This document shows, in pieces, positions 10,574-22,600 of a stretch of DNA of 64,000 nucleotides. Location: contig NC_079478.1 in the NCBI RefSeq assembly GCF_026230105.1, forward strand, positions 34,115,653 through 34,179,652, written 5' to 3'. Position numbers and translations under genes: made by a program. This stretch comes from Diorhabda sublineata (lineage: Eukaryota; Arthropoda; Insecta; Coleoptera; Chrysomelidae). Within the stretch, counting starts at the first letter, position 1. Each line of letters starts with the position of its first letter. The notes beneath the pieces are model-generated. The model was given only the letters and a program-made list of their open reading frames with translations. It did no database searches and was not told where the DNA came from.

Positions 10574-12080
10574 AACTATAAGATAAGATAAGATAATGGA
10601 ATTTTGATATTGGTTAAGTTATTGGGGTGACTATTAGACTACACCAGATTCTGTAATAAATTGAAGAAACTTAACCTTGAAACCCAAAATGCAGTTGGTC
10701 ATGTCTTGGAGATTGTAGATATAGAATTTGTTTACCTTGGAGTATCATGGCGATGCTATTATGGTTTAGTTAAATTCATTCGCCCGAGACTATTAAAAAG
10801 TGAAGAAAAACTACTACTCGAACGCTACTTACCATCTTGTAGGTTAGAGGTGAAAGCGTCGATGTAATTTCGAACTAGCAAGTAATAATATGGTAGAAGA
10901 AGTAAAAATACCCCTGTTGAGGTTGGCTGGTTGCCTGGGACGTATAAATACCGATAAGATCGTGTTTCCATGATTCCGAAACGAATTTGGAGGCAGACCC
11001 AAGTCAAAATGGTTTCTTCGACCAGGACAAGACATCGAAAGTGATAATAGTTCAGGTACATCTTGTCCAACTCTTTTATATCTGATATTTCTGCTCAAAT
11101 CTATTGGTTATTTGGGATATACCAGCTCGATATTAGAATTTTAATCTCGTATTTTTGATTGATGAAAATCCCACTCTCTCTCTCTCTCTCTCTCTCAGCT
11201 GTAAGAAACAAGAAAAGTTATATTAAAGTATCCCCAAGAGGTCTTGGAAAATATCAGATTAGATGCGGTTTTCTTTTGTTTTTTCTTATAGATGTAGAGT
11301 TTTTCTGACATTCTTTGTACGGCTGTGCTTTCGTGGTTTTTCCTATAAGTTTTTCTTTGTTGGAATCTCGTGATTGACAGTAATATTGTATCGTCGATTT
11401 CTATACAGCACAGCTGACGGAAATATCCAATACGGCACGCCATCTTAATTTTCGAGGTAAAGACAGGACAGGCTTTATTAGTTTATTCAATTGTTTCAAA
11501 ATGTATTATGAAATATTCGTAATCCGTCCACTTATTTTAGTAGACATTTTTTTGTAGTTAAACCTCGAGTATTTTCGTATGAAATATATTTATATGAATA
11601 TGATATATCGGGTATACAATTAATATTTACAACAAATTATAACTTCCAAAAAGTTAAAGGTGGAAAAGTCCAATTTTTTTAAAAATGTTTCGTTTTTTTA
11701 TTATGTCAAACTGTTTATATAGGTATAAGGGATTAAAATTTTATATTCAAAACAACCTTTACGTTTATAAAGCGTTCAGAACAACTTTTATTAGCGAATA
11801 GTTACTAATATTTAATATTCAGGGCTTTTGGCCTGTCCAAACCTCTTTCATATAGGATCTGCGGCATATTTGGAATACTAGTTTGTTTTTTGAGGATAAA
11901 TTTAAGGATAAAACGGGATAGATGAATAAAAATTACATAAAATTATTGACAAACAAATAAACTTTGATAAGGAAAGTAATCGAATGTTATTAAAACTAAA
12001 AACCTTATCAAAATGTCTACTTTTCTCCAATTTCTTATTTCTTAGACCTTTTGATATATTAATGCAACTAAATGCTCTTG
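10574..12080. other. No gene recognised; one TC microsatellite
   Basis: Unique AT-rich DNA with a pure (TC)n run at about 11173-11198. Short frames on both strands overlap and show no domain. Confidence 0.4.
11173..11198. repeat. (TC)n microsatellite
   Basis: About thirteen uninterrupted CT dinucleotides. Confidence 0.95.
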
Positions 12081-12483
12081 ATTTTAAGTCTCATTTGTTT
12101 TAAAATTAGTTTTTTTTTGATAATTTTTAAAAGAAAGATTTGACGTTTCCACTTTTCTTTTAATAAAGACCAGGGCCGGATCAAGATTTATAAGTCTCGG
12201 GGCTAAAATAATGACGGGGCCACCTTAAGGAATTCGAAAATCCGAAAAAATTCACAAAATAATATCAATACTTTAGATTCGTTGTATCAACACATTAAAA
12301 AATACAGAATGATTTCCAAATGATGGGGCCCTCTTGTACCTGGGGCCCGGGGCTATAGCCCCCCCAAGCCCCTCGCTTAATCCGGCCCTGATAAAGACTT
12401 AAAGAAAAGTAGAAACGTCAAAATTTATCTTTCTTTTGAAAATTATCAAAAAAAATAATTTTAAAACAGAAGAGACCTAAAAT
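12081..12483. mobile_element. Foldback element interrupted near its centre by a hAT MITE
   Basis: Left arm 12081-12162 (AAGTCTC..TTTTAAAATTA..TGATAATTTT..GACGTTTCCACTTTTC) is the inverted copy of right arm 12399-12483 (GAAAAGTAGAAACGTC..AAAATTATCA..TAATTTTAAAA..GAGACCT). Removing the inserted MITE and one 8-bp target copy leaves a near-continuous palindrome of about 175 bp. No coding capacity. Confidence 0.85.
12171..12390. mobile_element. hAT-type MITE with perfect 8-bp target duplication
   Basis: A 220-bp element starting CAGGGCCGGATCAAG and ending CTTAATCCGGCCCTG, flanked on both sides by ATAAAGAC (12163-12170 and 12391-12398). Perfect 8-bp duplications and CAGGGCCGG termini are typical of hAT elements. 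The interior is GC-rich near the ends (GGGGCC runs) and non-coding. Confidence 0.93.
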
Positions 12484-12649
12484 TCCCACATTCTGTCATA
12501 GAAAAACCATTCGACGTCTTCGCCAGCAAGGGCTGCAATATCAGCTCTCATTGCTACGGAGTTTTTTCCAGATTCAACCCCAAGATATATGTCGCATTTC
12601 TTTTAATGATCTTTTTTGTTGTTTTCTTCTTATTTTTCTTCAATATTTT

Positions 12650-13435
12650 TTTCATGTGGTCTTTACCAGACTTTTTGAGTTGTGCATGCTCATGGTCTTT
12701 TTTACAACGAGAACTTAAGATGGATCTTGGTGACTTGCCTCTATTGCTAGTTCTCTACGTACCACACGACTCTAACTCTGTGTCATCAAAATTTCTTTAC
12801 CAAAATAGGATCTTAAGGGTCCCATAAAAGTGCAGTCCAGCAATTGAACTTTATGCGTTTAGTAGTGGTAGTGGTAGGGTCTTGATGTGAGTGTACTGGC
12901 CATCGAAAATCAAGAGCTTGATTCTCGATGGCCTGAAGATGCTTGTCACACGGGATTATTATCATGGAATGGACAAATGAAGGATTCATACACATTCCAA
13001 TAGTTATTGAAGACCCCCGTTCGGCTGACGTCAATACTCTGATTGGTTTCTTTCGTTTTCGAGATGTAATTGGATTATGGAGAGACCACTCTCATCAATG
13101 CAGTAGGGAAAGACTTATCAGCCCGGATTCTTTCAAGATTGTCGTAGTATTCGTCCATTCTTTCCTTGATAAATCTAATAGCTCGTGCTTGAGAAGTTCC
13201 TTGTCTTGTGGTCACCAGTATCTGCCAACAACCCCATACTTTTGGATAGCCAAACGGCGCAGATCCATTGTGGTCAATCCACCAGTTTTCAATACCTGAG
13301 CTTTGACCAACAAGTTATTTATTCAATCGGACACTCTTTATTGTTGACCTGGGATCGTTGAACTGCTTAGCTGCTTCCAAGTATCCCATTCTCTCACAGC
13401 GGCAACAGCAGTGGACATTTTCTCCTTGTCCCAAG
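12650..13435 (-). pseudogene. Pogo/jerky-like transposase pseudogene
   Basis: The minus strand carries the modules of a pogo-like transposase in order, in shifting frames. At 13400-13325 GYLEAAKQFNDPRSTIKSVR matches the psq-type helix-turn-helix. At about 13275-13240 TTMDLRRLAIQKYG fits the start of the second DNA-binding helix domain. At about 13100-13070 CIDESGLSII corresponds to the N-DETGLS block with the first catalytic aspartate. At 13034-13015 TSAERG followed by SITIGMCM corresponds to the SAERGxxVTVxxC strand, and a WTALLWDP stretch near 12830 corresponds to MDGAPPG. Frameshifts, stops and a shortened central part show it is dead. No terminal repeats were found. Its 3' side abuts the palindrome at 12483. 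Confidence 0.75.
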
Positions 13436-13467
13436 TTATGTTTGGGGTATAAAAAGTTGGATGATGG

Positions 13468-14045
13468 TTAACACGTTGAGCCCCAACCAAACTTCCCCGG
13501 GGTCCCGAGGATTTGGATCCAAAGAAAAATAATAAAAAGATTTATTTCGAAAAAAAAGTGCGAAAAATGATGTTTTTTATGTGTATTATACAAATTTGGA
13601 GTTAGCCGGAAAGCTGCAAGGAAACCAAACCCATTTATGGTTGACGTTGCTAAATAGAAGTGATGTAGACGAGACAATAAGGCAAATCTATACTTAGATG
13701 GCAAGCTACAACAATTCTTTGACAAGGACGTCGAAGGGGCATAGGAAAATTGCCATTGAGCTGTTATTTGGTAGAGAAACAGCAATTACTGATTCTCAAA
13801 TCAGTGTAGCAAAGAAGAAACTAAGAGACGCCAAAACTTGGTGAAAAAATAAGGTCCAAGTAAGAAGAGATTGTGTAGGCTACCCAGGACGGTTTAACCA
13901 AACTATAAAACACATTTACATGCGGTCCCTTGGGCCGCGGAGAAGGTTCCGAATAAAACACGTCGTGCGGTCCATAGGACTGCTCTGAGTAGTGGGGAAA
14001 GTGCGGATGCGGGTCTATGGACCGCACCGGAGTTCAACGCGTTAA
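13468..14045. mobile_element. TTAA-flanked piggyBac-like relic or MITE
   Basis: The left end TTAACACGTTGAGCCCC (13468) is matched by the inverted right end GGAGTTCAACGCGTTAA (to 14045): TTAAC(A/G)CGTTGA(G/A)C(C/T)CC. Both boundaries are TTAA, the piggyBac target. Inside, near 13640-13790, a degraded plus-strand stretch (SDVDET, and RNSNY-like residues after a frame change) loosely recalls the transposase C-terminal region, but this is weak. A GCGGTCC motif appears at 13922 and 13968 and inverted at 14019, giving subterminal symmetry. Length 578 bp. Confidence 0.7.
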
Positions 14046-14307
14046 TTTTGATATTAGATAGTATTCCAAATTACCTGTAGTATCCCAACTATGCTGCAAT
14101 TCCTCCACAGCTTATGATTTGTTTTAGATCAGGTACATTTATGAAAATTTATATTATTTATATAATTATAATACATTCTGAATGTATATTTTGGTTTTTT
14201 TTTTCTTAGATATATGATAAAACTAGCTTGTAATTGAAATAAATCGTTTGATTAAAAGCAGGTTTGAAACAATTTTCAATTATTCGCTATAAAACAGTTA
14301 AAAGTTA

Positions 14308-17300
14308 GGTAATTAGACACTTTCGCGGTCACCTGGTTTTTTGGCTCTAGAAAATCGAAAAATGGATGGATTTTTATGATCTTGGTCACAAAATGTTCCA
14401 TTTTACGGCGGATTTATAAAAAAAATTAGTAGAAATATCTGGAATGAAAATTTCTCATAGTTTTACTGTTTTAAATCGTAAAAAAAACGGTTTTGCAAAA
14501 TAATCCTTTACAAAAAATTATGGTAATTATACACTTTCGCGGTCACCTGGTTTTTTGGCTCTAGAAAATCGAAAAATGGATGGATTTTAATGATCTTGGT
14601 CTCAAAATGTTCCATTTTACGGCGGATTTATAAAAAAAATACAAAAATTAAAAAAAAATAAATATTTTTTACAGTTTCATGACTTTAAATGCAAAAAAAT
14701 GACTTTCTACATATAATCCTTCGTAACTGTTTCTGACGTCGTGGAATCAAGTTCGTATATTTTTTTTTCGCCATTTACATAAAAAAATGAATATTTTGAA
14801 AAAAAAAATTTCAAAAAAGTTAATTTTTCGGTATTTTACAGCCTAAAATGTATTCTATTAACAAAAAGGGTAATTATACACTTTCGCGGTCAATTGGTTT
14901 TTTGGTTAGGTTAGGTTAGGTTAGGTTAGGTTAGGTTAGGTTAGGTTAGGTTAGGTTGGCTCTAGAAAATCGAAAAATGGATGGATTTTAATGATCTCGG
15001 TCTCAAAATGTTCCATTTTACGGCGGGTATATAAAAAAATACGAAAATTAAAAAAAATAAATATTTTTTACAGTTTCATGACTTTAAATGCAAAAAAATG
15101 ACTTTCTACATATAATCCTTCGTAACTGTTTCTGACGTCGTGGAATCAAGTTCGTATATTTTTTTTTTCGCCATTTACATAAAAAAATGAATATTTTGAA
15201 AAAAAAATTTCAAAAAAGTTAATTTTTCGGTATTTTACAGCCTAAAATGTATTCTATTAACAAAAAGGGTAATTATACACTTTCGCGGTCAATTGGTTTT
15301 TTGGTTAGGTTAGGTTAGGTTAGGTTAGGTTAGGTTAGGTTAGGTTAGGTTAGGTTGGCTCTAGAAAATCGAAAAATGGATGGATTTTAATGATCTCGGT
15401 CTCAAAATGTTCCATTTTACGGCGGGTATATAAAAAAATACGAAAATTAAAAAAAATAAATATTTTTTACAGTTTCATGACTTTAAATGCAAAAAAATGA
15501 CTTTCTACATATAATCCTTCGTAACTGTTTCTGACGTCGTGGAATCAAGTTCGTATATTTTTTTTTCGCCATTTACATAAAAAAATGAATATTTTGAAAA
15601 AAAAATTTCAAAAAAGTTAATTTTTCGGTATTTTACAGCCTAAAATGTATTCTATTAACAAAAAGGGTAATTATACACTTTCGCGGTCAACTGGATTTTT
15701 GGTTAGGTTAGGTTAGGTTAGGTTAGGTTAGGTTAGGTTGGCTCTAGAAAATCGAAAAATGGATGGATTTTAATGATCTTGGTCTCAAAATGTTCCATTT
15801 TACGGCGGGTATATAAAAAAATACGAGAATTGAAAAAAATAAATATTTTTTACAGTTTCATGACTTTAAATGCAAAAAATGACTTTCTACATATAATTCT
15901 TCGTAACTGTTTCTGACGTCGTGGAATCAAGTTCGTATATTTTTTTTTCGCAATTTACATAAAAAAATGAATATTTTGAAAAAAAAAATTTCAAAAAAGT
16001 TAGTTTTTCGGTATTTTACAGCCTAAAATGTATTCTATTAACAAAAAGGGTAATTATACACTTTCGCGGTCAATTGGTTTTTTGGTTAGGTTAGGTTAGG
16101 TTAGGTTAGGTTGGCTCTAGAAAATCGAAAAATGGATGGATTTTAATGATCTTGGTCTCAAAATGTTCCATTTTACGGCGGGTATATAAAAAAATACGAG
16201 AATTGAAAAAAATAAATATTTTTTACAGTTTCATGACTTTAAATGCAAAAAATGACTTTCTACATATAATTCTTCGTAACTGTTTCTGACGTCGTGGAAT
16301 CAAGTTCGTATATTTTTTTTTCGCCATTTACATAAAAAAATGAATATTTTGAAAAAAAAAATTTCAAAAAAGTTAGTTTTTCGGTATTTTACAGCCTAAA
16401 ATGTATTCTATTAACAAAAAGGGTAATTATACACTTTCGCGGTCAATTGGTTTTTTGGTTAGGTTAGGTTAGGTTAGGTTAGGTTAGGTTGGCTCTAGAA
16501 AATCGAAAAATGGATGGATTTTAATGATCTCGGTCTCAAAATGTTCCATTTTACGGCGGGTATATAAAAAAATACGAAAATTAAAAAAAATAAATATTTT
16601 TTACAGTTTCATGACTTTAAATGCAAAAAAATGACTTTCTACATATAATCCTTCGTAACTGTTTCTGACGTCGTGGAATCAAGTTCGTATATTTTTTTTT
16701 TTCGCCATTTACATAAAAAAATGAATATTTTGAAAAAAAAATTTCAAAAAAGTTAATTTTTCGGTATTTTACAGCCTAAAATGTATTCTATTAACAAAAA
16801 GGGTAATTATACACTTTCGCGGTCAATTGGTTTTTTGGTTAGGTTAGGTTAGGTTAGGTTAGGTTAGGTTAGGTTGGCTCTAGAAAATCGAAAAATGGAT
16901 GGATTTTAATGATCTTGGTCTCAAAATGTTCCATTTTACGGCGGGTATATAAAAAAATACGAGAATTGAAAAAAATAAATATTTTTTACAGTTTCATGAC
17001 TTTAAATGCAAAAAATGACTTTCTACATATAATTCTTCGTAACTGTTTCTGACGTCGTGGAATCAAGTTCGTATATTTTTTTTTCGCAATTTACATAAAA
17101 AAATGAATATTTTGAAAAAAAAATTTCAAAAAAGTTAATTTTTCGGTATTTTACAGCCTAAAATGTATTCTATTAATAAAAAGGGTAATTATACACTTTC
17201 GCGGTCAATTGGTTTTTTGGTTAGGTTAGGTTAGGTTAGGTTAGGTTATGCTAGGTTAGGTTAGGTTAGGTTGGCTCTAGAAAATCGAAAAATGGATGGA

Positions 17301-18590
17301 TTTTAATGATCTTGGTCTCAAAATGTTCCATTTTACGGCGGGTATATAAAAAAATACGAAAATTAAAAAAAATAAATATTTTTTACAGTTTCATGACTTT
17401 AAATGCAAAAAAATGACTTTCTACATATAATCCTTCGTAACTGTTTCTGACGTCGTGGAATCAAGTTCGTATATTTTTTTTTCGCCATTTACATAAAAAA
17501 ATGAATATTTTGAAAAAAAAATTTCAAAAAAGTTAATTTTTCGGTATTTTACAGCCTAAAATGTATTCTATTAACAAAAAGGGTAATTATACACTTTCGC
17601 GGTCAACTGGATTTTTGGTTAGGTTAGGTTAGGTTAGGTTAGGTTAGGTTAGGTTGGCTCTAGAAAATCGAAAAATGGATGGATTTTAATGATCTTGGTC
17701 TCAAAATGTTCCATTTTACGGCGGGTATATAAAAAAATACGAGAATTGAAAAAAATAAATATTTTTTACAGTTTCATGACTTTAAATGCAAAAAATGACT
17801 TTCTACATATAATTCTTCGTAACTGTTTCTGACGTCGTGGAATCAAGTTCGTATATTTTTTTTTCGCAATTTACATAAAAAAATGAATATTTTGAAAAAA
17901 AAATTTCAAAAAAGTTAATTTTTCGGTATTTTACAGCCTAAAATGTATTCTATTAATAAAAAGGGTAATTATACACTTTCGCGGTCAATTGGTTTTTTGG
18001 TTAGGTTAGGTTAGGTTAGGTTAGGTTATGCTAGGTTAGGTTAGGTTAGGTTGGCTCTAGAAAATCGAAAAATGGATGGATTTTAATGATCTTGGTCTCA
18101 AAATGTTCCATTTTACGGCGGATTTATAAAAAAAATTAGTAGAAATAGCTGGAATGAAAATTTCTCATAGTTTTACTGTTTTAAATCGTAAAAAAATGGT
18201 TTTGCAAAATAATCCTTTTCAAAAAATTATGGTAATTATACACTTTCGCGGTCACCTGGTATTTTGGCTCTAGAAAATCGAAAAATGGATGGATTTTTAT
18301 GATCTTGGTCACAAAATGTTCCATTTTACGGCGGATTTATAAAAAAAAATACGAAAATTAAAAAAAAATAAATATTTTTTACAGTTTCATGACTTTAAAT
18401 GCAAAAAAATGACTTTCTACATATAATCCTTCGTAACTGTTTCTGACGTCGTGGAATCAAGTTCTACCCCCGAGTTTTTCATAAATTCGTCGTAAAATGG
18501 AACATTATGAGACCAAGATTATTAAAATCCATCCATTTTTCGATTTTCTAGAGCCAAAAAACCAGGTGACCGTGAAAGTGTATAATTACC
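14308..18590. mobile_element. Composite inverted-repeat element filled with a TTAGG-bearing satellite
   Basis: Both ends carry the same approximately 120-bp sequence in opposite orientation: GGTAATTAGACACTTTCGCGGTCACCTGG..CTCTAGAAAATCGAAAAATGG..CGGCGGATTTAT at 14308-14428, and its inverse at 18471-18590. Flanks AAAAGTTA (14300-14307) and AAAAGTTT (18591-18598) match 7 of 8 and may be a target duplication. Between them, the CTCTAGAAAATCGAAAAATGG landmark recurs at about 14345, 14560, 14960, 15358, 15740, 16116, 16491, 16879, 17275, 17658, 18056 and 18268. The outer units have a short alternative body without TTAGG. The central nine junctions each carry a TTAGG run. No transposase-like frame is present, so it would be non-autonomous. 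The superfamily is not assignable by eye. Confidence 0.82.
14906..18050 (+). repeat. Nine interstitial (TTAGG)n runs inside the satellite monomers
   Basis: Runs at 14906-14955 (10 units), 15305-15354 (10), 15703-15737 (7), 16086-16110 (5), 16459-16488 (6), 16839-16873 (7), 17221-17270 (10, two variant units TTATG CTAGG), 17619-17653 (7) and 18001-18050 (10, same two variants). Every run lies at the same place, between TGGTTTTTTGG and TTGGCTCTAGAAAA, always in the same orientation. Run-to-run spacing is 373-399 bp. TTAGG is the ancestral insect telomere repeat, but here it is an interstitial microsatellite co-amplified with a host unit. Confidence 0.97.
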
Positions 18591-18599
18591 AAAAGTTTT

Positions 18600-19687
18600 T
18601 TTCAAAATGTTATAGTTTTGATTGATGACGAAATACCAATACAAGGAAAACTAGGCATCTAACCAATCTCCCATAGGATACGAGAAACCCGATGGTATAA
18701 CGTTATCTTATCAAATGAATATCTCCCTCTCTCTTCCGTTTTGTTTCCTCGACGATAAGTCGCCATACGTTGAAAATATACCCTACACCGCGTGTTTGGG
18801 AACCATTCGCCATGATTAACTCGAAAATCCTTGAAAATAGCATGGCAGACCGTCTCGTATCGCCGACTTTAAACTTTTTCAGTTATCAAACTACGCTCCC
18901 TCCTGTCCCCTCTAAATCTACCACAGCGTCATTTTCCACTGTCAACCAATGGCGCAAATGGAAGGGAGAAATGCGCGTTGATTGGTCCGTCGAAGGACGA
19001 CCAGTAGATTTTAGGAAAGGCAGCGCAGTAGTTCCGATAGTTCGAACCCGTGAAGGTGGTAATGTAGGAGAAGGGATTTTTTTTGTTTTCAAAAAGTGTG
19101 TGAACATTTTTTGTGTGTGTATTTGGTGTGTTTGTGCCTTTCTAGTGGATCATAACAACCCCTCTTACTTTTTTTCGTTCTATGATTTCCGTTATTTGGT
19201 TTATGTGATATGGAACGGAGAGGTTTTGGTTTTTTCACTAAAAGGTCAGTTTTTGTTTGGTTTTTCATTTATTTTAAAATCTTTTTAAATCCTACGGAGT
19301 GGTAGTTGGGAAGAGGAATATTCTATCTATCTAGATAAAACGGTACGTTAGACATTAATATTTCATGTTATTTTATATATGTATACAGGGTTACTTGAAA
19401 ATATTATCTATCCAAACGACATCAAATCTTACCCAAGATTTTATCTTTTGTGTGGGCGTGATCACAAAAACTGGTAGGAGTGGTATCGGGCTTCTAATAA
19501 AAATTATTATTTTTATTCGAAATTCTAAATAACACAATTTTTTGATGATTCAGGATAAGTTTATTTATTTTCCATTACGTATTCTACACTCGAAATTTTA
19601 ATGAACTGAAAATAGCAATTTGGAACTATACTTCCCCGAGTAGTAAAATTTTTGTGCTATGAAGATTAAAATCGGGGCACTGACTAA
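18600..19687. other. Unique region with a moderately GC-rich island (possible promoter or exon, unproven)
   Basis: Around 18730-19080 base composition is more balanced than in the surroundings and CpG is frequent. A CCAAT element in TCAACCAATGGCGCAAATGG (18943-18962) and an inverted one in GATTGGTCCG (18978-18987) lie close together. A 172-codon plus-strand frame (18770-19288) crosses the island, but its second half is low-complexity F/V/Y residues and no domain is recognised. It could be a 5' exon with promoter or plain single-copy DNA. TACAGGG at 19385 looks like a solitary transposon end. Confidence 0.25.
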
Positions 19688-22600
19688 GCCATTGTGTAAA
19701 TCGACTCAAAATAAGTCGAAAATGAAGAGAAAAATTTTTCGACATCGCGATTCGTTTTCGAGATATCATAGTTTCTAACATTCCATTAGATTTGTTACGC
19801 CCTTTGTTCACTTATTGTCACTTTTTTAACTGTAAAGTTTTTGAAAGAAGAAATTTATTCGAAAAATTCATTAAAACCTCCGTGTCGGTTCTAAAACGTC
19901 CTCTAGTTAAATGTTACAACCCCTAATGGTAATTTTATGACCTTGTTTCTTATAGGTATGACCTAGAAAGTTTTCCTGATAACTTTTCAACTTTGCGTTT
20001 TATATATAATGTCCACAAAATTTCGATTATCTTAAATTATTTCTTTTTACTCCAAAGTTTGTATGCCTTTTCTAGGTGTCTCCATGATTATATTTTAAAA
20101 AATAATAAATGCCATTTTGTAAATCGACCCAAAATAAGTCGAAAATGAAGAATAAAATTTTTCGATATCTCGCTTCGTTTTCGAGATATCATAGTTTGTA
20201 ACATTCCATTAGGTCTGTTACGCCCTTTGTTCACTTATTGTCACTTTTTTAACTGTAAAGTTTTTGAAAGAAGAAATTTATTCGAAAAATTCATTAAAAC
20301 CTCCGTGTCGGTTCTAAAACGTCCTCTAGTTAAATGTTACAACCCCTAATGGTAATTTTATGACCTTGTTTCTTATAGGTATGACCTAGAAAGTTTTCCT
20401 GATAACTTTTCAACTTTGCGTTTTATATATAATGTCCACAAAATTTCGATTATCTTAAATTATTTCTTTTTACTCCAAAGTTTGTATGCCTTTTCTAGGT
20501 GTCCCCATGATTATATTTTAAAAAATAATAAATGCCATTTTGTAAATCGACCCAAAATAAGTCGAAAATGAAGAATAAAATTTTTCGATATCTCGCTTCG
20601 TTTTCGAGATATTATAGTTTGTAACATTCCATTAGGTCTGTTACGCCCTTTGTTCACTTATTGTCACTTTTTTGACTATAAAGTTTTTGAAACAAGAAAT
20701 TTATTCGAAAAATTCATTAAAACCTCCGTGTCGGTTCTAAAACGTCCTCTAGTTAAATGTTACAACCCCTAATGGTAATTTTATGACCTTGTTTCTTATA
20801 GGTATGACCTAGAAAGTTTTCCTGATAACTTTTCAACTTTGCGTTTTATATATAATGTCCACAAAATTTCGATTATCTTAAATTATTTCTTTTTACTCCA
20901 AAGTTTGTATGCCTTTTCTAGGTGTCTCTATGATTATATTTTAAAAAATAATAAATGCCATTTTGTAAATCGACCCAAAATAAGTCGAAAATGAAGAATA
21001 AAATTTTTCGATATCTCGCTTCGTTTTCGAGATATTATAGTTTGTAACATTCCATTAGGTCTGTTACGCCCTTTGTTCACTTATTGTCACTTTTTTAACT
21101 ATAAAGTTTTTGAAACAAGAAATTTATTCGAAAAATTCATTAAATCCTCCGTGTCGGTTCTAAAACGTCCTCTAGTTAAATGTTACAACCCCTAATGGTA
21201 ATTTTATGACCTTGTTTCTTATAGGTATGACCTAGAAAGTTTTCCTGATAACTTTTCAACTTTGCGTTTTATATATAATGTCCACAAAATTTCGATTATC
21301 TTAAATTATTTCTTTTTACTCCAAAGTTTGTATGCCTTTTCTAGGTGTCTCCATGATTATATTTTAAAAAATAATAAATGCCATTTTGTAAATCGACCCA
21401 AAATAAGTCGAAAATGAAGAATAAAATTTTTCGATATCTCGCTTCGTTTTCGAGATATCATAGTTTGTAACATTCCATTAGGTCTGTTACGCCCTTTGTT
21501 CACTTATTGTCACTTTTTTAACTGTAAAGTTTTTGAAACAAGAAATTTATTCGAAAAATTCATTAAAACCTCCGTGTCGGTTCTAAAACGTCCTCTAGTT
21601 AAATGTTACAACCCCTAATGGTAATTTTATGACCTTGTTTCTTATAGGTATGACCTAGAAAGTTTTCCTGATAACTTTTCAACTTTGCGTTTTATATATA
21701 ATGTCCACAAAATTTCGATTATCTTAAATTATTTCTTTTTACTCCAAAGTTTGTATGCCTTTTCTAGGTGTCTCTATGATTATATTTTAAAAAATAATAA
21801 ATGCCATTTTGTAAATCGACCCAAAATAAGTCGAAAATGAAGAATAAAATTTTTCGATATCTCGCTTCGTTTTCGAGATATTATAGTTTGTAACATTCCA
21901 TTAGGTCTGTTACGCCCTTTGTTCACTTATTGTCACTTTTTTAACTATAAAGTTTTTGAAACAAGAAATTTATTCGAAAAATTCATTAAAACCTCCGTGT
22001 CGGTTCTAAAACGTCCTCTAGTTAAATGTTACAACCCCTAATGGTAATTTTATGACCTTGTTTCTTATAGGTATGACCTAGAAAGTTTTCCTGATAACTT
22101 TTCAACTTTGCGTTTTATATATAATGTCCACAAAATTTCGATTATCTTAAATTATTTCTTTTTACTCCAAAGTTTGTATGCCTTTTCTAGGTGTCTCTAT
22201 GATTATATTTTAAAAAATAATAAATGCCATTTTGTAAATCGACCCAAAATAAGTCGAAAATGAAGAATAAAATTTTTCGATATCTCGCTTCGTTTTCGAG
22301 ATATTATAGTTTGTAACATTCCATTAGGTCTGTTACGCCCTTTGTTCACTTATTGTCACTTTTTTAACTGTAAAGTTTTTGAAACAAGAAATTTATTCAA
22401 AAAATTCATTAAAACCTCCGTGTCGGTTCTAAAACGTCCTCTAGTTAAATGTTACAACCCCTAATGGTAATTTTATGACCTTGTTTTTTATAGGTATGAC
22501 CTAGAAAGTTTTCCTGATAACTTTTCAACTTTGCGTTTTATATATAATGTCCACAAAATTTCGATTATCTTTAATTATTTCTTTCTTTTCACTTCAAAGT

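Noticed and set aside
14308..18590. A true telomere or telomere-proximal end
   Set aside because: TTAGG runs are short, all in one orientation within a complex monomer, and flanked by unrelated DNA on both sides. They are interstitial.
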